From Zygnema cylindricum (lineage: Eukaryota > Streptophyta > Zygnematophyceae > Zygnematales > Zygnemataceae), in contig JBBHKE010001767.1 of assembly GCA_037447655.1 (NCBI GenBank), positions 1 to 64,000 on the forward strand: 64,000 nucleotides of DNA, written 5' to 3'. Position numbers and translations under genes: made by a program. Every line of letters begins with the position of its first letter. Position 1 is the stretch's first letter. The notes beneath the pieces are model-generated. The model was not told the DNA's origin. It was given only the letters and a program-made list of their open reading frames with translations, and did not search any database. This document shows, in pieces, positions 41,956 to 52,725 of the stretch.

Positions 41956-42345
41956 GGAGAGAGAGTGGGAGAGAGAGAGAGAGTGGGTGTGATAATGAGG
42001 GTGATAGTGTAAGTGAGAGTAAGAGCGAGAAACATTAGAGTGAGAGTTTGAGTGAAAGTGCAAGTTAGAGTGAGATAGAGTGTGAAGTGAGGAAAAGAGT
42101 GAGAGTGTGAGTGATAGTGAGAGTTAGAGTGAGCGGGAATGAGTTCGAAGGTGAGAAACAAAAAAATTAGAGTGAGATTGAAATTGAAATTAAAGAAAAA
42201 GGAGAGGAAAAGCAAAGGGAGTGGGAGGGTAGAGGGAGAAAGGGTTGGAGAGAAAAGGGAGAGGTAGAGGGATAAAGAGAGAGGGAGGGGAGGAAAGAAA
42301 AAGGGAGAGGAAGAGTAGGAAAATGAATAGGACAAGGAGGAAGAG
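41855..42345 (+). repeat. Second purine (GA) tract
   Basis: About 490 bp of mostly GA with GAGTGAGA-type units. The 252-codon minus-strand frame across it is low-complexity Ser/Leu/Pro and is not a credible gene. Confidence 0.8.
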
Positions 42346-43373
42346 AGGAATATATATATTTTAAATTACGTTGTTCGTCTCTCCACAATAATGACGCCAT
42401 GTCCATTAATCTCCTTGTGTTTATAAGTAAATTCCTAATATGAATGGCCAACCCTAAAAATGAAAAAAGCCTAAAAAAAGAAGGAAAAAAATAAATATAA
42501 AATCAGCAAAGCAAATGCAAAATGGTCGCTAAAATTGGTGTGAGGAAATTAGAACATTCGCACGTGAGAATCGCGTTGTTGAAAAGCCTAAAACGAATGG
42601 TTCTTCGTGTGCTCTTGACATTTCATGTCAAAATATTATGTAAATGTTAAGTATCGTGTTAAAGTCAATACTAAATGTTGTCGGTTTGTGCTTTTTCTTA
42701 TATTCTTATTAAAGTTATTCACATGCTAGTGTAGACTTTTATGTTAATATGTTCATTCTACATAAGTAACATAACTTATTACTCTAGTTTTTTGTGAAGA
42801 CCTCAACAATAGCGTCAAACGGCATAAAAAAAGCGTCAACCGACCTCAAAATAATGTCACACTTTACTATTTAACACAAAAGTTAAGCTAATATGGTTCC
42901 AAATAATGTAAAATTAAAATTTACAACGTCTGAAACTAACTCATGGTCACATAATTATCCCCTGTATCTTTATTAACGTAAAGATAAAATCAGTATTTTA
43001 CTTTATTTTAGGTTAGAGATCAAAATTTGACTGCTCAAATATAGTGTTATTAACACTATAAGCGATTCACGGCTTAGGGTGGCGTTCCATCGGACGAAAA
43101 GTGAGGTTGTTAACACAAATCGGGACATCTACGTACTACCCCGTACCTTTTATTTTGTTTTTATTCACGAACAACATTACAAAAAATCTTGCCAATATTC
43201 CCCAAAGGTATGGGAGTAAAGAATGACTGTTGAATATTTTTTCGCGAAGCATTCGCTTCGAAAGATTCTGTAAATAGTGATGTAACTCGTGGAGGTACAT
43301 CATCAATCTCTATTAAAAATTATAGACCTTTGGTCGTCGTTTTGAAAACCTTTTATTAGGAGTTGTCCATGCG
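42346..43373. other. No gene recognised
   Basis: AT-rich with phrases such as GTGTTATTAACAC. Nothing coding is supported. Confidence 0.45.
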
Positions 43374-43517
43374 TCCGCAACCAAAAACGGCATGACCGTT
43401 ACGGCCAAGATAGCAACGACGACCGCGACTGCGACAGCGACGACGACAACGATAGCGACCACGACAACGTCAACTACACCGCGAATTGCTATTAGTGTAA
43501 ATGTTTTTTCGTCTCTT
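43374..43517 (+). repeat. ACG/GCG-type minisatellite, Thr/Ala-coding
   Basis: ACGACC/GCGACA-type repeats read on plus as KIATTTATATATTTT and onward to a stop. It may be a mucin- or HRGP-like fragment or simply a codon-size repeat. Confidence 0.45.
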
Positions 43518-43692
43518 AAAAATTCTCCGTACACACATGTCGGATTGTGGACCTGACGGTTACGATTGAAAGGTAACATTCCCAGCTTTCGATTAGCGGT
43601 CTTAAAATTGAAATTTGAAAATTGGACAAAGGTGTAAGGATATAAGATGTTTTTAGTGGCGAAAATATTATTAACGCCAATAGCCATGCACG
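43518..43692. other. No gene recognised
   Basis: AT-rich linker between the two Thr-coding minisatellites. Confidence 0.4.
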
Positions 43693-43892
43693 GTGTACCA
43701 CCGAAGCGACGTCGACAGCAACAGTGACCACCACAACGACAGCGACGGCAACAGCGACCACGACAACGACAGCGACGGCAACAGCGACCACGACAACAAC
43801 GACGACGACAAGGACCACGAAAGCGACGTCGACGGTCACAGGGACCACCACCACGACCACGACCACATCAACACCGACCGGATCACTTTAAA
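43693..43892 (+). repeat. 30-bp minisatellite, Thr-rich in one frame
   Basis: A ~30-bp unit (CACAACGACAGCGACGGCAA plus GCGACCACGA) occurs about 2.5 times and grades into ACGACG and ACCACC runs. One plus frame gives almost pure Thr/Ala ending STPTGSL, stop; another gives Asp/Ser/His/Asn. No start or splice signal is clear. Confidence 0.5.
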
Positions 43893-44953
43893 AGTAAGCG
43901 CGGTTCGCCAAAAGTGGGGCAGGAGTTGTATATGTCTCGTATTACAGTAGGGCCGGTCCAAGAAAGCGGCGCAAATGGCGTAGATGTTACAAGCGAACGT
44001 TATTTAAGTTGAGGACTATTTATGACCAGTTATAAAACATCCAAAAATTTTGTAATGCCGTGTGAATGTGTTTTATTTCAACCCAGTTCATGAAATTTGC
44101 GCAAATTGCGTAGATGTGAGTAGCGTTTTGGTACGAACTGTAAAACCCTAACTCTACAGTGAACCAGAATGAAGCGAAATTGTTTAGAAATAATGCATAG
44201 TTAAAAATTCATTATTGAAAACGGATGATTGTTGAACCCTAAATTTATATGGCAAAAGAAAGCGTAAAAAAAAAGGCAATACGATATGCCCGTGGAAATA
44301 CAAAACAGAAACACATGTAAGTAATGAGCACAGTGCAAGGGTGGATGCCGTGTCTAATCCACCACATGGACAAGTTATCGAAAAATTTGTTGTAACTAAG
44401 GTTAGGGAGACAACACAACAACACAAGGAACGATTACGCAAAGACCGCGAAAGAAAGCGAGCACACCGTTGAAGTGAACAAGCAATGGATGAAGGCCAAC
44501 TATCACAATCACAACGCAATCACGCAAAACGAGCTGCTGCCAAACATGCACGAGAGACCCCAAAATAGCGGGAGGAGCGTTTATGTAAAGATCGCTAAGG
44601 AAAGCGCGCAAAACGTGCGCTTAAAGGTGTGGACGAGAGAGATAAGGTTATTCAGCCGAGTAACAAAGGCCCAACATAAAGTTGTCCTGAAGTTAAAAGA
44701 GAATGAGGAACGCTCTGCTGAACTGCGTAGTGTAGATGCTGAACAAAATTTTGTTCAACAACAACGAGATGAGGAAGGAGTGAAATGTGGAATTCGAGAA
44801 AATGATGTTGTTCGCCACGTCAATCAATTTAGCCAATGATAGACTAAAGAGCTTGCACGCAGGTTGCATGTACAAGCAGAGAACGTCAAAGTGCGCCAAA
44901 AAAACTACGTGACACGAGAAAACGCTCGGAAGCTGACCGCCAACGTCAACGTG

Positions 44954-45088
44954 TGACAACTATATGTGGCATTGTCGCGTTGTACCTCTCGAGCTAATGT
45001 AAAAATGTTCTTTGAGTACTTGATACTTGAAGATGAAAAAGGAACCTACACGAAGAATGTTGTATACAAAAGTGTCATTACTGCATAA
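44954..45088 (+). pseudogene. Helitron helicase C-terminal fragment (Pif1-like motif VI)
   Basis: An open 45-codon end of a SF1B/Pif1-type helicase as found in Helitron Rep-Hel proteins: QLYVALSR (motif VI, with the conserved Arg), LEDEKGTYTKNVVYK, TAA at 45086-45088. No upstream helicase motifs are present. Confidence 0.75.
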
Positions 45089-45635
45089 GCTTCATAGGTT
45101 TATTTATAAGTATTATACATTCAGTATAGGTTTGTTAATAAGGTTAGGTTTTTAGATCCTGTCGTGTAACAAAACATACCACAATGGGAAATATAGTCTA
45201 AAAATTGACATTTGTTTTAGAATAGTCTAATAAAGATGTTTCTAAATGAACTTATCCATAAACATTCTTACAATTATGAACAATTGACATCAAAAATGCT
45301 CGTTTATTCCCGATAGGGTTTTTAACGTTCTAAAGGAGACTACATAGGTATTTATACCTGAAAACACTTATGTTTGCCACACTATTATCTCTTCAATGGG
45401 CTAATCTTGCTGTTTGGAAGTGTGTGCGGTTTTGTTAGTGATAAAATCACTTTATGGGTGTTGTTCCAATATGCATTGTTCAAAGACTGTTCATATAGAA
45501 TGCATGTCGTACTATTGCTTATTGAACAAATAAACGTATGTTTGTATAAAACTTTGTTCAAGGCTTAACAAAGCGTAATAAAACAACACACAGTGCATAC
45601 CCATATAAAAAGCATATTAAAACACAAAATTAACC

Positions 45636-45665
45636 ATGCCCGTGTAACGGGCATTGATTGACTTG
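45636..45665 (+). other. Helitron-type 3' terminal hairpin
   Basis: Perfect 8-bp stem with a 3-nt loop (45636-45654), 11-nt spacing to CTTG (45662-45665), then T. Position and shape match Helitron 3' ends. Confidence 0.6.
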
Positions 45666-45699
45666 TTCCAAAAAAAAAATGAGTCGCGACACGTTGGAT

Positions 45700-46040
45700 A
45701 ATGAACATACGTGTCACGATGTAAACCAACGGAAATCAAAAAATTTCGCACATTATATATGCATTCTAAAATCCAATGAGATCACAAAAGTAATCTTGTA
45801 ACGAACTTTCGTCACGCTATTTTTGTTACCACCGATGAGTCACACTATTTGTGCACGCCCTCATCCGTCACACTATATATGGCAATGCATTTCCGGTACG
45901 TTATTCCTTCCAACCTTTCAGCTTTGTTTTTTCCGTTTCGAACCTAATTTCTGTTTCAAAAACATAAACCCTAATATATGAGTCGCTGTCAAAGGCAAGG
46001 CGTGCACAAATTATGTCATACGATCACCTGGTACGTAAGT
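45700..46040 (+). repeat. Promoter/first-exon-like repeat, copy 2
   Basis: Diverged copy of 38800-39135. It has CGTCACGCTATTTTTG, GTCACACTATTTG, TTATTCCTTCCAACC, then ATG at 45978 and 18 codons to CTG|GTACGTAAGT (about 46032), a textbook splice donor. It may be the first exon of a small gene family, or transposon 5' sequence. Confidence 0.5.
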
Positions 46041-46339
46041 GCATGGCATGCAAACAATAGTTTAATGTTAAAGTTGGATTTTGAGTATCCGATTTTTAGT
46101 TACCTCGTACCACTCTTTTTTGTACACGTGGATTACAAACGCTGCGCGATAAAACATCGTTCACAAGGTAGCATTCTTTAATGTTGGTCGTACGATTACA
46201 CAATTTCCTCATGGAACACTACCCTTACTTTCATACATATGTCATTGCACTAATTATGCGTACCATGTCATTGTACCACTAAAATCCCCTTTTATTTGTG
46301 AACACTTTGTTTTTTGTGGCAATTGCCTTTTCAACCTTG

Positions 46340-46470
46340 TTTCTTCGAAAAGAAAGCGCGAAAAACCACGAAGATGAAGGGAAGACAAAAGGCGTGCGAC
46401 AGGATAAAAAATAAAATTGCTTTACGAAAATTGAAGCGCGTTAACATCGCCCGACGTGAAGCGCCTTATT
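46340..46470 (+). pseudogene. Basic exon-like fragment downstream of the repeat
   Basis: After a T-rich tract ending GAAAAG it reads KARKTTKMKGRQKACDRIK, ALRKLKRVNIARREAP and stops where zeta sequence begins. Its Arg/Lys-rich style recalls the Helitron N-terminus at 44398. It could be exon 2 after the donor at 46032. Unconfirmed. Confidence 0.3.
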
Positions 46471-46480
46471 AATCCTCCTT

Positions 46481-46691
46481 TTTTTAAATAAAGTTTATTT
46501 TTTTCTTATTGATCCGATTGCGTCCCCCGCAAACAAGTGACATCGTCAGCAAAGTCGGGTATACCTGGCCAGGTGAGGCACCGGCTATGATTTCACCCGT
46601 GTCCTCACGCAAATAATAAATGTGTTCCTCTGTCCTCACATTTCTCATAATAGAGAGAATTGAAGATTTCATAGTTAATAGGCCCATAACC
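46481..46691 (-). pseudogene. Z1 primer site and degraded start of gag
   Basis: Minus-strand GGTTATGGGCC (46681-46691) follows the LTR end; about 190 bp beyond it have only faint gag resemblance (GP..., EIFN). Truncated at about 46481. Confidence 0.5.
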
Positions 46692-47511
46692 TAAAATTTG
46701 TGAGCTCCATTCCCCCACAGAAATCGCAAATCCAAAGAAGCTTATGTAGATAGTGCTGACTCCAAGTTGATAGAAACCTAAATGACAGTCAGATCCGTAA
46801 TAGTTCTCCACTATTGTGAAAGAATACAATTTGTGTGCTTAGTTCCCCAACATAGTGCAAAGTTAGAATATACATATTTGGACACATTTCCCCACTTTGA
46901 GTTTCCCTTACAAATGCAGCCACCCTGGAAGTCAAAATCTATGACCAACGACACCTTTATGTAGCGTGGACTCCCCTAAGTCCACAACAAAAATAATCTA
47001 TGAATTTGCTCCCGTGAGCTGTTAGTTATGGCTGGTCAAAGTTGACCTTTTGTACAAAAGCTTTCTCAAAGAGAGGCGGCTATCTACTATTTTTCTAAGT
47101 CCTAAATCCCTCTCTAAACCCCCTTCTATTCAAGTACGACACCAATCTCAAAACTATACTGTACAGAAAAGTACAAGGGCCGGAGTACTTTCAGTACGAC
47201 CACTGTATGACATGGCCATAAAGGTGACGCTTGTCACATCCGAACCTCGTGTGATGCTTCCCGGAGATTCAACAAGTCTATGAGATGCTTCTACGTGGTT
47301 CTAACAACCCCTTTTGGTATAGACTAAATTTAGCCTAATCTGTGTCTCTTTGGACAACATAGACATCCATGGCTCAGAATCCCTCTTTAGTCTTCAGTGA
47401 CTGCGACAAGTGTGGGGACTTGGAGAGTTGAGTGAGAGGCAGACTGCCTTTGCTGTTTTCTCTTTTTTTAGTATTCCTATTTCAAACCTAGAAAATACAT
47501 AAATTTCAAAA
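46692..47511 (-). repeat. LTR of family zeta (Z1), flanked by internal sequence on both sides
   Basis: 820 bp, related to the family G/D/E LTRs (GAATTTGCTCCCGTGAGC, TTGACCTTTTGTACAAAAGC). It has no tRNA-like block. On its left it is followed by a primer site, as a 5' LTR would be; on its right it is preceded by a polypurine-like tract and RNase H remnants, as a 3' LTR would be. Confidence 0.75.
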
Positions 47512-48020
<509 letters not shown>

Positions 48021-48042
48021 TGTTGTTCTACGACCTTTAGTG
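48021..48042 (-). repeat. A2 3' LTR, terminal 22 bp (left of H1)
   Basis: TGTTGTTCTACGACC is the inverted Gag-start end of a family A LTR. It is cut by H1 after TAGTG and resumes at 52726. Confidence 0.85.
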
Positions 48043-49034
48043 TGTTGTTTTGAAAAGTCAGTTTCGTGCGTACGAGAGAGTTCGCGCGTAACTGCTAATT
48101 GGATTTAATATGGAGGTTTGAATAGATTCACGGATTGGGGGAGCAAACGGATTGATATAATTAAAGTAACGTAAAAGACTCATTGAGTGGTGTGAACAAG
48201 CTATGACAAATGGACGGCGGATCGCGAAACGATCCGATGTAAAATAAACGGAATGTTGAAATAGGCGCCGCCGGTACGGCGGAGCTGCGACACAGTTAAG
48301 TCAACGCAGCTGCGGCTATTTGTATGATCCCTACGGACAAGGGCAGTCAGCGCAGCTAGTGCAGCTGCAGATAATTTGACTAGGATAGATTTCGAGTAAT
48401 GATGATTGTACGGTAGTGGTAGCTTAGTAGTTGCTTAGCGATAGCTTGGTTTCTCACATACAAAGAGTGCGGTGTAAATATTCTGTAAAACAGAGGTTTG
48501 TCCTTTTGACTAAATAGTTTATTAGAGTAGATACAGTACGGCTGGTATGCCTTTGTACATTCAGTAGTCTGAGTATAACTTGCAGGACTTAGATTATTTT
48601 ATGTATCGCAGTCAAGTTAATCAAAGTAATGGCAAATTGTTTTCTGCATCTTTGACCTGTTGGTGTGAACACTCTGTTTGGTTCTTTCATGTGAAACTTT
48701 GTGGAGTTATTCTATGATATAGAATCCATATTTGTGTGAAGTTTCATTGTATTCCTGTATCTCTGTAAGATTCTGTGAACAGTCTAAGTGGTTAGTTTGT
48801 GAAGCTGTCAGCTATTTTTGGGAAACTCTGGAGCTTATATCTTCTAGATGCCTTGGTGGATTTGGTTGTAACTTTTGGAGTTTACAGAGTATATGGTATA
48901 CTGCATATTTGTGAAGTTTGAGGTGATTTTGTCTATTGTGGAGTAATCTGTGTTGTCTAAAACACAGGTGTTTTTGAGGTAGTCTGTGGGTGTTTCCGTG
49001 AGTAATCCATGGCTGAAATAGGCTATGGACAATA
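48043..49034 (+). repeat. 5' LTR of H1
   Basis: 992 bp, TGTTGTTTTGAAAAG...GGACAATA (3' copy ends CAACA). It contains a GCTGCGACACAG/ACGCAGCTGCGG block and a three-unit version of the 11-bp A-box-like array (about 48418-48448), both shared with A1. Gag ATG at 49009. Confidence 0.92.
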
Positions 49035-50406
49035 GGTTATGGGCCCACACCCATGGCTAACTATATTTGATGGATCAAAATATCACTACTGGAAGTGTGC
49101 GCTCGAGAGCTACTTCGAGATGATAGAGCTAATGGATGTGGTGGACGGTACCTTGGCCGAAACATCAAATGGATGGAAAAGGAAAAATCATGAGTGTCTA
49201 AGGGTTATCAATAACTCCTTGACTGAGGATTTGGTAATGTCATACCTAAGTTTTAAAAGGGCTGCTGAAATATGGAAGAGCTTATAATGTATGTATGCAA
49301 AGACGTCTTTATATCATTGGCTTAGTAGTGCTACCAAAATAGTTGAACACAAGTATGTAGGAGGTAGTATGGAGAAACACTGTATTGACTTACAAGTGTT
49401 ATTTGCAGAAAATGATTTGGCAGGAGGAAACTTTACAGATGCTCAACAAGCTATCTTGTTAATGAGAAGTCTACCTAAAGAATATAAGAGTGTACTAGAT
49501 CGATTGACTTTAATTGATAAAAATGATTGGAGCGTAATTGTAGCTAGACGGGTTATTCTAGATGAAGAGGCTAATAGAAGGGTCTTAACAAGTGAAAGGA
49601 ATATAAAGGAATCTAAGTCTCAGTTTCAGAAATTTAAAGGTAATAGTGAGTTCGGAGATCGGCCAAAGAATTGTTTTTACTGTAATGATTTAGGACAAAC
49701 CTTCAGGGTATGTCCATCGTATAAAAGTGCATGTGTTACAGGGAATTTCAGAGACGCATGGGACAACACCCTAGTTCGAACCCCAACAAGAAAGGAATCA
49801 AGTGCTTTCGTGAGTGAGAGACAAGACTCGACAAATGACAAAATGCATACACCGTGTGTTGGCGAATTTATGTATTTATCGACCTTCTGTGTTGTTTGGA
49901 ATAGAGTAAAGGAGGAGGTGACAGAAAAGGATTTGGTGTCTGTCCCTTTTCTAGACGTCAGATTGGTGAGTAACAAAGAGTTAGAGGAGGAAGAGTTATT
50001 TGAAGTAAGAGAAATTAGAGGAAGTGAAGGTCACTTCGAAGTGGAAGCCGAAAAATACTTAAACATAAAGACTAATAAATTAAACCCAGTTTTTCTAGAA
50101 CGACCGGGCGAAGATATGAAGAAAACTGGAATTAGGAATGAGGTGTATATTGTGGAAACAGATGGAAGGAGTTATGTCACCAAAAATAGTGTGGTGAAGG
50201 ACGAAAGAGAGAAGGACACGATTTTTATGACCTTATCAGATGACAAATCTGTGAGTGAAAATTGCTTACAAGAAAGTTTGTTAACTAAAGTAAGAGGAGT
50301 TGAAGGAAGAGATGGACACTTAGAAGTAGAAACTAGAAATAAGGTGGTCGTGAAAATTGGTGAACTAGGAGAAGAACAAAGAAAAACTGTTCAGAAAATT
50401 GGATGA
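49009..50406 (+). CDS. H1 ORF1: copia Gag with long charged C-terminal extension
   Basis: Frame from the in-LTR ATG (MAEIGYGQ), a TAG at the LTR/primer junction (CAG in the 3' LTR version), then MGPHPWLTIFDGSKYHYW, ESYFEMIELMDVVDGTL, NNSLTEDLVMSYLSFKRA, a TAA at 49285-49287, and an open 371-codon stretch (49291-50406): GGSMEKHCIDLQVLF, QQAILLMRSLPKEYKSV, ILDEEANRRVL. The zinc-knuckle-like motif CFYCNDLGQTFRVC (49672-49713) has Gln where His is expected. Beyond it ~230 residues are Glu/Lys/Val-rich with two copies of a VRxxxGxxGHxEVE motif and no similarity to protease. Both stops are single-base changes from sense codons. Function of the extension unknown. Confidence 0.75.
49035..49047 (+). 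promoter_or_regulatory. H1 primer-binding site (half-tRNA type)
   Basis: GGTTATGGGCCCA followed by CA. It is placed directly after the LTR and read in the Gag frame (Val-Met-Gly-Pro). Confidence 0.75.
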
Positions 50407-50756
50407 GAAAAGAAGTTTGTGGGAGTGAAAAATGTAATAGAAATACAAAAGTTAGAAATATAGGAAAGGAAAATAGCAAGAAAAAAGTGCAGCTGAAAAG
50501 AAGAATAATCAAAATTAAAATTTCTCAGATGAATGAAGTTGATGGAAGTAGCAAATCTATGGAGAAAAACATAAAGGTGAAACAGAAAACTAGTATTTTT
50601 GACATTAAACGAGTAGAAAATTGTGACACAAATGTAAACTTTCAAACAAGACAAAAGATCATGAAGAAAACAAAAAGAAGATGTAATATTCAAAGGATCA
50701 ATGGTAGAAGAAAACATGCTCAGAAAGTGATCAAGAGAAGAGAGCGGGAGAAATGA
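50403..50756 (+). CDS. H1 ORF2: 117-residue very basic protein, overlaps ORF1 by ATGA
   Basis: Start ATG at 50403 overlaps the ORF1 stop TGA at 50404 (ATGA). About one third Lys/Arg: KENSKKKVQLKRRIIKIKI, KKTKRRCNIQRINGRRKH, VIKRREREK at the C-terminus. Three or four scattered Cys, no known domain. The layout would suit termination-reinitiation or a -1 frameshift extending ORF1. Nucleic-acid binding is a guess from charge only. It could also be the decayed frame-shifted end of ORF1. Confidence 0.45.
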   Translation: MRKEVCGSEKCNRNTKVRNIGKENSKKKVQLKRRIIKIKISQMNEVDGSSKSMEKNIKVKQKTSIFDIKRVENCDTNVNFQTRQKIMKKTKRRCNIQRINGRRKHAQKVIKRREREK

Positions 50757-51677
50757 TTTTCTGGAGGATATTTTTTGAAGAATGTGAATTTAGAGAAATC
50801 TTAATTTTGGAAAAACTTATATTACAAGCATGTCTTATAAAGACAACTTCGTTTTACATTCGATTTGTTTTTGGTAGGACTTTAGATTTGTATTCTTCCT
50901 TGTTGAGTTAGTTGAAAAGAAACAAAAAGATTTATTTATGTATTTTTGAAGACGATGGAGGTGGTGGAAGCAATGACTTGTTCAGGAAGGAAAATTTAGG
51001 GAGACATTGCAGAGCGCAGCGAAAGCAGTGGAGAATCATCGGAAGAAGTTCGCGTCGCGAACAGCGACGCAGCATAGCGGCGCAGCAAAATGAGTGGTGA
51101 CGTATGACACTTACACGCTTATTATTCTATTCCAAGTGCACGCAACCAAATATTCAGGGGTTATGCATTTATGGCGTAAGGGGAGCTATTGGGGAGATAT
51201 TACAGGACACTTATTTCAAGAAGGCAGCAAGCGAATGGGAATTGGCAGAGGGCAGCAGGAGCAATAGCAACGTCGGCAAAGCAGTGGTGATGTGTTGTTT
51301 TTGCTAAAATTCTTGTATGATGAACAGTGGAGGTTGATACACAATTTTGAATATTTAAATATTTCTTTTATTCTTTTGTTTATCCATTAGAGTGGAAATA
51401 TTTGCATACAGCATGGACTAATGAGTCAAAAGCTTTAGGGGAGTGTAGAATTTGAAAGCTTTAGTCTCAGTAGATGAGGCTATGAGGAGGAAGTTAAGGG
51501 TGAAAATGAGAAGCAGCTCGGACTGCGATGTCGAATTAGCGCAGCGTAGCAGCATAGCAGTACACGCTGCACTTTGTATTCATACTGCGCTGCGATGTCA
51601 AACTAGCGCAGCGTAGCAACATAGCATTACACGCTACATATTTTTTTTGGGTGCGCGAAACTAAATTTTTGGGGGAG
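50757..51677 (+). other. H1 non-coding 3' region and polypurine tract
   Basis: No coding motif. GCGCAGC/CGCAGCATAGC-type repeats at 51010-51080 and 51530-51640 resemble the A1 spacer before its 3' LTR. Ends TTTTTGGGGGAG. Confidence 0.6.
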
Positions 51678-52725
51678 TGTTGTTTTGAAAAGTCAGTTTC
51701 GTGCGTACGAGAGAGTTCGCGCGTAACTGCTAATTGGATTTAATATGGAGGTTTGAATAGATTCACGGATTGGGGGAGCAAACGGATTGATATAATTAAA
51801 GTAACGTAAAAGACTCATTGAGTGGTGTGAACAAGCTATGACAAATGGACGGCGGATCGCGAAGCGATCCGATGTAAAATAAACGGAATGTTGAAATAGG
51901 CGCCGCCGGTACGGCGGAGCTGCGACACAGTTAAAACAACGCAGCTGCGGCTATTTGTATGATCCATACGGACAAGCGCAACACAGTTAAGTCAACGCAG
52001 CTGCGGCTATTTGTATGATCCATACGGACAAGCGCAGCCAACGCAGCTAGGGCAGCTGCAGATAATATGACTAGGATAGATTTCGAGTAATGATGATTGT
52101 ACGGTAATGGTAGCTTAGTAGTTGCTTAGCGGTAGCTTGGTTTCTCACATACGAAGAGTGCGGTGTAAATATTCTGTAAAACATAGGTTTGTCCTTTTGA
52201 CTAATTAGTTTATTAGAGTAGATACAGTACGGCTGGTATGCCTTTGTACATTCAGTAGTCTGAGTATAACTTGCAGGACTTAGATTATTTTATGTATCGC
52301 AGTCAAGTTAATCAAAGTAATGGCAAATTGTTTTCTGCATCTTTGACCTGTTGGTGTGATCACTCTGTTTGGTTCTTTCATGTGAAACTTTGTGGAGTTA
52401 TTCTATGATAAAGAATCTATATGTGTGTGAAATTTCATTGTATTCCTGTATCTCTGTAAGATTCTGTGAACAGTCTAAGTGGTTAGTTTGTGAAGCTGTC
52501 AGCTATTTTTGGGAAACTCTGGAGCTTATATCTTCTAGATGCCTTGGTGGATTTGGCTGTAACTTTGGGAGTTAACAGTGTATATGGTATACTGCATATT
52601 TGTGCAGTTTGAGGTGATTTCGATTATTGTGGAGTAATCTGTGTTGTCTGAAACACACCTGTTTTTGAGGTAGTCTGTGGGTGTTTCCGTGAGTAATCCA
52701 TGGCTGAGATAGGCTATGGACAACA
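51678..52725 (+). repeat. 3' LTR of H1
   Basis: 1048 bp; it exceeds the 5' LTR by exactly 56 bp, from a tandem duplication of the CACAGTTAA...GGACAAGCGCA block near 51925-52040. Ends CAACA. Confidence 0.92.

Larger units (their letters stand above)
44380..45665 (+). mobile_element. Helitron remnant: N-terminal Arg-rich part joined to helicase C-terminus
   Basis: 44398-44950 encodes, through stops and shifts, Arg/Lys-rich repeats (KERLRKDRERKRAHR, NHAKRAAAKHARETP, KDTRKRSEADRQRQR-like) reminiscent of the N-terminus of Helitron proteins. Immediately after, 44954-45088 reads QLYVALSRCTSRANV, then GTYTKNVVYKSVITA, stop: the last helicase motif (VALSR) and the usual Helitron C-terminus. The whole Rep and most of the helicase are therefore deleted. 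At 45636-45654 lies an 8-bp hairpin (ATGCCCGT, loop GTA, ACGGGCAT) followed by CTTG and then T: the expected Helitron 3' end, with CTTG instead of CTRR. No 5' TC end was located. Confidence 0.7.
48043..52725 (+). mobile_element. Element H1: gag-only LTR retrotransposon, target duplication TAGTG
   Basis: 5' LTR 48043-49034, primer site 49035-49047, gag-derived ORF1, basic ORF2, ~920 bp non-coding, purine-rich GGGGGAG, 3' LTR 51678-52725. Exact 5-bp repeats TAGTG (48038-48042, 52726-52730) flank it. There is no trace of protease, integrase, RT or RNase H in 4.68 kb, so it must depend on partners, plausibly family A/B elements whose primer site and LTR end it shares. LTRs are close to identical apart from a 56-bp duplication, so insertion is younger than A1 or B1. 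Confidence 0.92.

Noticed and set aside
41577-42335. 252-codon minus-strand frame
   Set aside because: Low-complexity translation of the GA tract running into D1 LTR antisense.
43313-43866. Val/Ala-rich minus-strand membrane-like frames
   Set aside because: Complement of the Thr-coding minisatellites; hydrophobicity is a by-product of the repeat.
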